Assembly: GCA_016866585.1 (NCBI GenBank)
Contig: VGMB01000049.1
Location: forward strand, 1 to 8,879
Reading direction: 5' to 3'
DNA: 8,879 nucleotides
Source of the DNA: Chlamydiota bacterium
Lineage (GTDB): Bacteria > Chlamydiota > Chlamydiia > Chlamydiales > Rhabdochlamydiaceae
Under the pieces are notes generated by a model. That model searched no databases and was not told where the DNA came from. It was given only the letters and a program-made list of their open reading frames with translations. The stretch's first letter is position 1, and every line of letters starts with the position of its first letter. The translations under genes were made by a program, and so were the position numbers. Positions 5,776-8,879 of this stretch are shown piece after piece.

Positions 5776-6000
5776 ATGTTACGAGCTTCAGGCAAAATTG
5801 ACCTACAAAAACAAATAGATCAAGTTAGCTCAAAACTTACAGAACTTCAATCCTCACGCCATGTACTTATAGGTCAAAAATCATGGAATGTCTTCGATAG
5901 AAAAAATGAGACCTTGGAAAAAGAACTTAAAGAAATCATAGCAGAATACCAAAGAATCCTTGGTTATAGCTTCAAAAATATGGCTTCATCTGGCACCTAA
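5776..6000 (+). CDS. Small helical (coiled-coil-like) protein of unknown function
   Basis: Predicted 74 residues. I do not recognise it. AAAGGGGA, ending six bases before the ATG, is a strong ribosome-binding site and the best argument that the frame is real. The sequence is largely helix-forming and charged. Residues about 8-27 (IDLQKQIDQVSSKLTELQSS) and 43-63 show hydrophobic residues at heptad-like spacing, with a central WNVF element that may break two helices, so a helical hairpin or oligomer is plausible. There is no signal peptide or membrane segment. It appears to be a single-gene transcript, with a promoter candidate upstream and a hairpin terminator 23 bases after the stop. Its place opposite the histone gene could mean shared developmental control, but that is a guess. 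Confidence 0.78.
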   Translation: MLRASGKIDLQKQIDQVSSKLTELQSSRHVLIGQKSWNVFDRKNETLEKELKEIIAEYQRILGYSFKNMASSGT

Positions 6001-6022
6001 ACCCCCCTGTCATAAAATAAGG

Positions 6023-6067
6023 AAAAAGTATGAACTACGCTCATTTCTTTTGTTGTCATACTTTTTT
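6023..6067 (+). terminator. Rho-independent terminator with a large loop
   Basis: AAAAAGTATGA (6023-6033) pairs perfectly with TCATACTTTTT (6056-6066) across a 22-base loop, and the right arm ends in a six-T run. The stem is AT-rich, so efficiency may be modest. It separates the 74-residue gene from aconitase. Confidence 0.7.
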
Positions 6068-6202
6068 CTCTATTTGACCTCTTACAAAAAACAATTCAAG
6101 TGCTCAAAGAAAGGTCTTGATTCTTTCGTGTAAAATATTCTATTTGATTATGAAAACAAACCTTCACGAATACATCGTTCATGATGAAAAGAGGAACAAA
6201 TT

Positions 6203-8879
6203 ATGTCATCTTTGGTAAACACCTTTAATACCCTAAGGAAATTAGACGATTCTTTTTACTATAGTTTACCTGCTTTTGAAGAAAGTACAAAAATAAAAAT
6301 AAGCAGGCTGCCAGTTTCTCTTAGGATAGTACTTGAATCTTTATTAAGAAATTGCGATGGAAATAAAGTCCAAGAAAAAGACATCTTATCATTAGCACGC
6401 TGGGAAGAAAGAGGAAAAAAAGGTGGAGAGGTGCCGTTTATTGTCTCTAGAGTTCTTTTACAGGATTTTACTGGTGTACCACTACTTGTTGATTTAGCAG
6501 CCATGAGAGATGCAGTGCATGACAAAGGCTATGATCCTTCTATAATAGAGCCTCAAGTTCCTGTAGACCTTGTTGTCGATCATTCTGTGCAAGTAGACAA
6601 ATCTGGTACAAGTGATGCTTATGATTTTAACATTAAACTAGAATTTGAAAGGAACTTGGAGCGTTATGAATTTTTAAAGTGGGGACAAGAAGCTTTTGAA
6701 ACATTCAAAGTTGTACCACCTGGAATAGGTATTGTTCATCAAGTAAACTTAGAACACCTAGCTCATGTTGTATCTCAAAAGAAATATAACAGAGAACATG
6801 TTCTTTTTCCCGACACCCTCGTTGGAACAGATTCTCATACAACGATGATCAACGGTCTTGGCATAGTAGGATGGGGTGTTGGTGGCATCGAAGCTGAAGC
6901 CGCCATGCTTGGTCAACCGGTAGCGCTGCAGATGCCAGAAGTAATAGGCTTCTATCTTAGCGGGAAGATGTCAGAAGGAGCGACAGCGACCGACCTCGCC
7001 CTTGCTATTACTGAAATACTTAGAAAAGAAAAAGTAGTAGATAAATTCGTTGAGTTCTTTGGAGAAGGAACAGAGAATCTAACAGTTGCAGATAGAGCAA
7101 CAGTTGCTAACATGGCTCCTGAATACGGAGCTACCATGGGATTCTTTCCTATCGATGATAAAACATTAGATTACCTTAGAACAACTGGAAGAGATGAAAA
7201 GAAAATCAATCTCATCAAGGACTATCTACAACAACAAGGATTATTTGGCGTAAAGAAAAAGAATGATCTTGACTTCACTAAAGTACTAGAGCTTGATCTA
7301 TCGACAATATCCCCATGCGTATCAGGACCAAAAAGACCACAGGACAAAATACAAGTTTCGCATCTTAAGAATGTATTTGAAACACTTCTAACACAACCGG
7401 CAAATGCAGGAGGTTATGGTAAGGGTGAAGAAAAGGAGCGTCCTAAGATTGCAGTGCACTCCGATGGGTCTTATAAGAATTTACATCATGAAGATGCTGG
7501 AGGTATAGAATATAACACCCCCGGCGCGCCCACTGATGTAGTTGAAATGGTTGAAAACCGTCCTTATACATGCCCTATAACTTCACCTGGATATATCGCA
7601 AAAGGAGCTAGCGAAGTTGTATTAAGTCATGGATCGGTAGTAATCGCGGCAATAACAAGTTGCACTAATACAAGTAATCCCGCAGTTATGTTAGCTGCAG
7701 GTCTGCTTGCAAAAAAGGCAGTTGAACACGGTCTTAAAGTAAACCCATCCGTAAAAACAAGTCTTGCTCCTGGATCACGTGTAGTCACAGAATATCTTAA
7801 TAAAGCAGATCTTCAAAAGTATCTCGATCAACTAGGCTTTCAGCTGGTAGGATACGGCTGCACAACCTGCATAGGAAATAGTGGTCCCTTAGATGAAACA
7901 CTTGAAAATGCGATAAAAGATCATGATCTAGTAGTTGCAAGCGTTCTAAGTGGCAATCGCAATTTTGAAGCAAGAATCCACAGCGCAGTGAAAGCAAACT
8001 TTCTTATGTCACCACCATTGGTTGTTGCATACGCGCTTGCTGGAAGAGTGGACATAGATCTGCAAAAAGATCCTATACACGTCAATGCAAATGGAAAAGC
8101 TATCTATCTTAAGGACATTTGGCCTTCAAATGAAGAGATCCACGCTCTTGTAAAAGAGTGTGTTGATCCGTCTATGTTTAAAAAACGTTACGCCAGTATT
8201 CTTGAAGACAACCCCCTATGGAAACAAATTGGTGGCACTTCAGGAAAGCAATACGATTGGGACAGTAAAAGCACCTACATACAAAAACCCCCTTACTTTG
8301 ATCACTTTTCTCTGGAGATTCCCAAAATAGAGCCTTTAAAAAATATGCGCTGCCTTGCGATTTTAGGAGATTCAGTGACAACGGATCATATCTCCCCTGC
8401 CGGCTCATTTAAAGAGACATCCCCTGCAGGGAAGTTTCTTTTATCTAAAGGAATTCAGCAAGAACACTTCAATAGTTACGGAAGCCGTAGGGGTAACCAC
8501 CTCATTATGATGAGAGGAACCTTTGCTAATGTTAGGATAAAGAACAAACTTGCGTCTGGCAAGGAAGGTGGCTATACAAAGATATTACCTGGAGGAGAGA
8601 TTACATCAATATTTGATGCATGTGAAGAATATGCACGAAGAAAGACTCCACTTATTATTTTTGCCGGCAAAGATTATGGCATGGGTAGCTCTAGAGACTG
8701 GGCAGCCAAAGGAACCAACCTTCTGGGAGTAAAAGCTGTAGTGGCTCAAAGCTTTGAACGTATTCACAGAAGCAATCTAATAGGCATGGGTGTCCTACCT
8801 TTAGAGTTCATGGATGCAAATAACGTAGATACCCTCCAGATTCAAGGCGATGAACAATTTACATTACTTGATATTGAAC
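6203..8879 (+). CDS. acnA: Aconitate hydratase (AcnA/IRP type), 3' end beyond the window
   Basis: Aconitase isomerises citrate to isocitrate through cis-aconitate in the TCA cycle, using a cytosolic [4Fe-4S] cluster. The frame is open without interruption from ATG 6203 to the window end: 892 codons, with probably 60-70 residues missing. AGAGGA seven bases upstream fixes the start. The cluster ligands are Cys487 (ITSCTNTSNP) and Cys553/Cys556 (GYGCTTCIGNSGPL). DHS (126-128) and TDSHTT (209-214) line the active site. The swivel domain shows GDSVTTDHISPAG (Asp723) and GKDYGMGSSRDWAAKG (822-837, with Ser829-Ser830-Arg831). The ligands sit 52 residues later than in E. coli AcnA (435, 501, 504, from memory), implying an insertion, most likely within about 397-465. 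The leader 6068-6202 has no clear promoter; TAAAAT at 6131-6136 could be a -10 but lacks a good -35. Chlamydia pathogens lack this gene, whereas environmental chlamydiae have it. Confidence 0.97.
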   Translation, partial: MSSLVNTFNTLRKLDDSFYYSLPAFEESTKIKISRLPVSLRIVLESLLRNCDGNKVQEKDILSLARWEERGKKGGEVPFIVSRVLLQDFTGVPLLVDLAAMRDAVHDKGYDPSIIEPQVPVDLVVDHSVQVDKSGTSDAYDFNIKLEFERNLERYEFLKWGQEAFETFKVVPPGIGIVHQVNLEHLAHVVSQKKYNREHVLFPDTLVGTDSHTTMINGLGIVGWGVGGIEAEAAMLGQPVALQMPEVIGFYLSGKMSEGATATDLALAITEILRKEKVVDKFVEFFGEGTENLTVADRATVANMAPEYGATMGFFPIDDKTLDYLRTTGRDEKKINLIKDYLQQQGLFGVKKKNDLDFTKVLELDLSTISPCVSGPKRPQDKIQVSHLKNVFETLLTQPANAGGYGKGEEKERPKIAVHSDGSYKNLHHEDAGGIEYNTPGAPTDVVEMVENRPYTCPITSPGYIAKGASEVVLSHGSVVIAAITSCTNTSNPAVMLAAGLLAKKAVEHGLKVNPSVKTSLAPGSRVVTEYLNKADLQKYLDQLGFQLVGYGCTTCIGNSGPLDETLENAIKDHDLVVASVLSGNRNFEARIHSAVKANFLMSPPLVVAYALAGRVDIDLQKDPIHVNANGKAIYLKDIWPSNEEIHALVKECVDPSMFKKRYASILEDNPLWKQIGGTSGKQYDWDSKSTYIQKPPYFDHFSLEIPKIEPLKNMRCLAILGDSVTTDHISPAGSFKETSPAGKFLLSKGIQQEHFNSYGSRRGNHLIMMRGTFANVRIKNKLASGKEGGYTKILPGGEITSIFDACEEYARRKTPLIIFAGKDYGMGSSRDWAAKGTNLLGVKAVVAQSFERIHRSNLIGMGVLPLEFMDANNVDTLQIQGDEQFTLLDIE

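Noticed and set aside
6030..6077. A 15-codon frame (MNYAHFFCCHTFFSI) preceded by AAGGAAAAAGT
   Set aside because: It is inside the terminator hairpin of the 74-residue gene. The apparent ribosome site is likely chance in A-rich DNA, and the product is too short to judge.
6259..8732. Several short frames on either strand inside the aconitase gene
   Set aside because: The aconitase frame is continuous and carries every expected motif; these are out-of-frame shadows.

Overview
The window looks like the chromosome of an environmental, protist- or arthropod-associated member of the Chlamydiota. From memory, the GroEL sequence closely follows chlamydial GroEL1. A lysine/arginine-rich histone of the chlamydial Hc2 (HctB) type is present. 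The DNA is strongly AT-rich with very AT-rich intergenic stretches. A full-length-type aconitase is encoded; classical Chlamydia pathogens lack this enzyme, while Parachlamydia-, Waddlia- and Simkania-like lineages retain the oxidative half of the TCA cycle. The family cannot be fixed without a search.

Layout. 1-1566: 3' part of groEL, closed by a strong hairpin terminator. 1662-2408: a small membrane-anchored AsmA-like protein, followed by a hairpin. 2570-3415 (minus): a class I SAM-dependent methyltransferase. 3531-3977 (minus): a small, probably exported protein of unknown function with a GTG start. 4036-5106 (plus): a Fic-domain AMP-transferase with a C-terminal winged-helix region, divergent from the small exported protein. 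5090-5123: a bidirectional-looking terminator shared by fic and the convergent histone gene. 5141-5473 (minus): the Hc2-like histone. 5474-5775: an AT-rich divergent promoter region. 5776-6000 (plus): a 74-residue coiled-coil-like orphan with its own promoter candidate and terminator. 6203-8879 (plus): aconitase, cut by the window end.

The two ends carry housekeeping functions: protein folding and the TCA cycle. The middle, about 2.5-5.1 kb, is accessory in character, holding a methyltransferase, an exported protein and a Fic enzyme. It could be a small host-interaction or stress cassette, but nothing in the sequence proves that these genes act together. The histone gene fits a biphasic developmental cycle in which the nucleoid condenses in the infectious form.

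The points most worth a second look are four. The Fic enzyme appears to have lost the inhibitory glutamate motif. The small exported protein is divergently paired with it. The histone carries a non-basic glycine/serine-rich tail. The aconitase has an insertion of about 50 residues before its first iron-sulfur cysteine. I saw no tRNA, rRNA, CRISPR array or insertion sequence.
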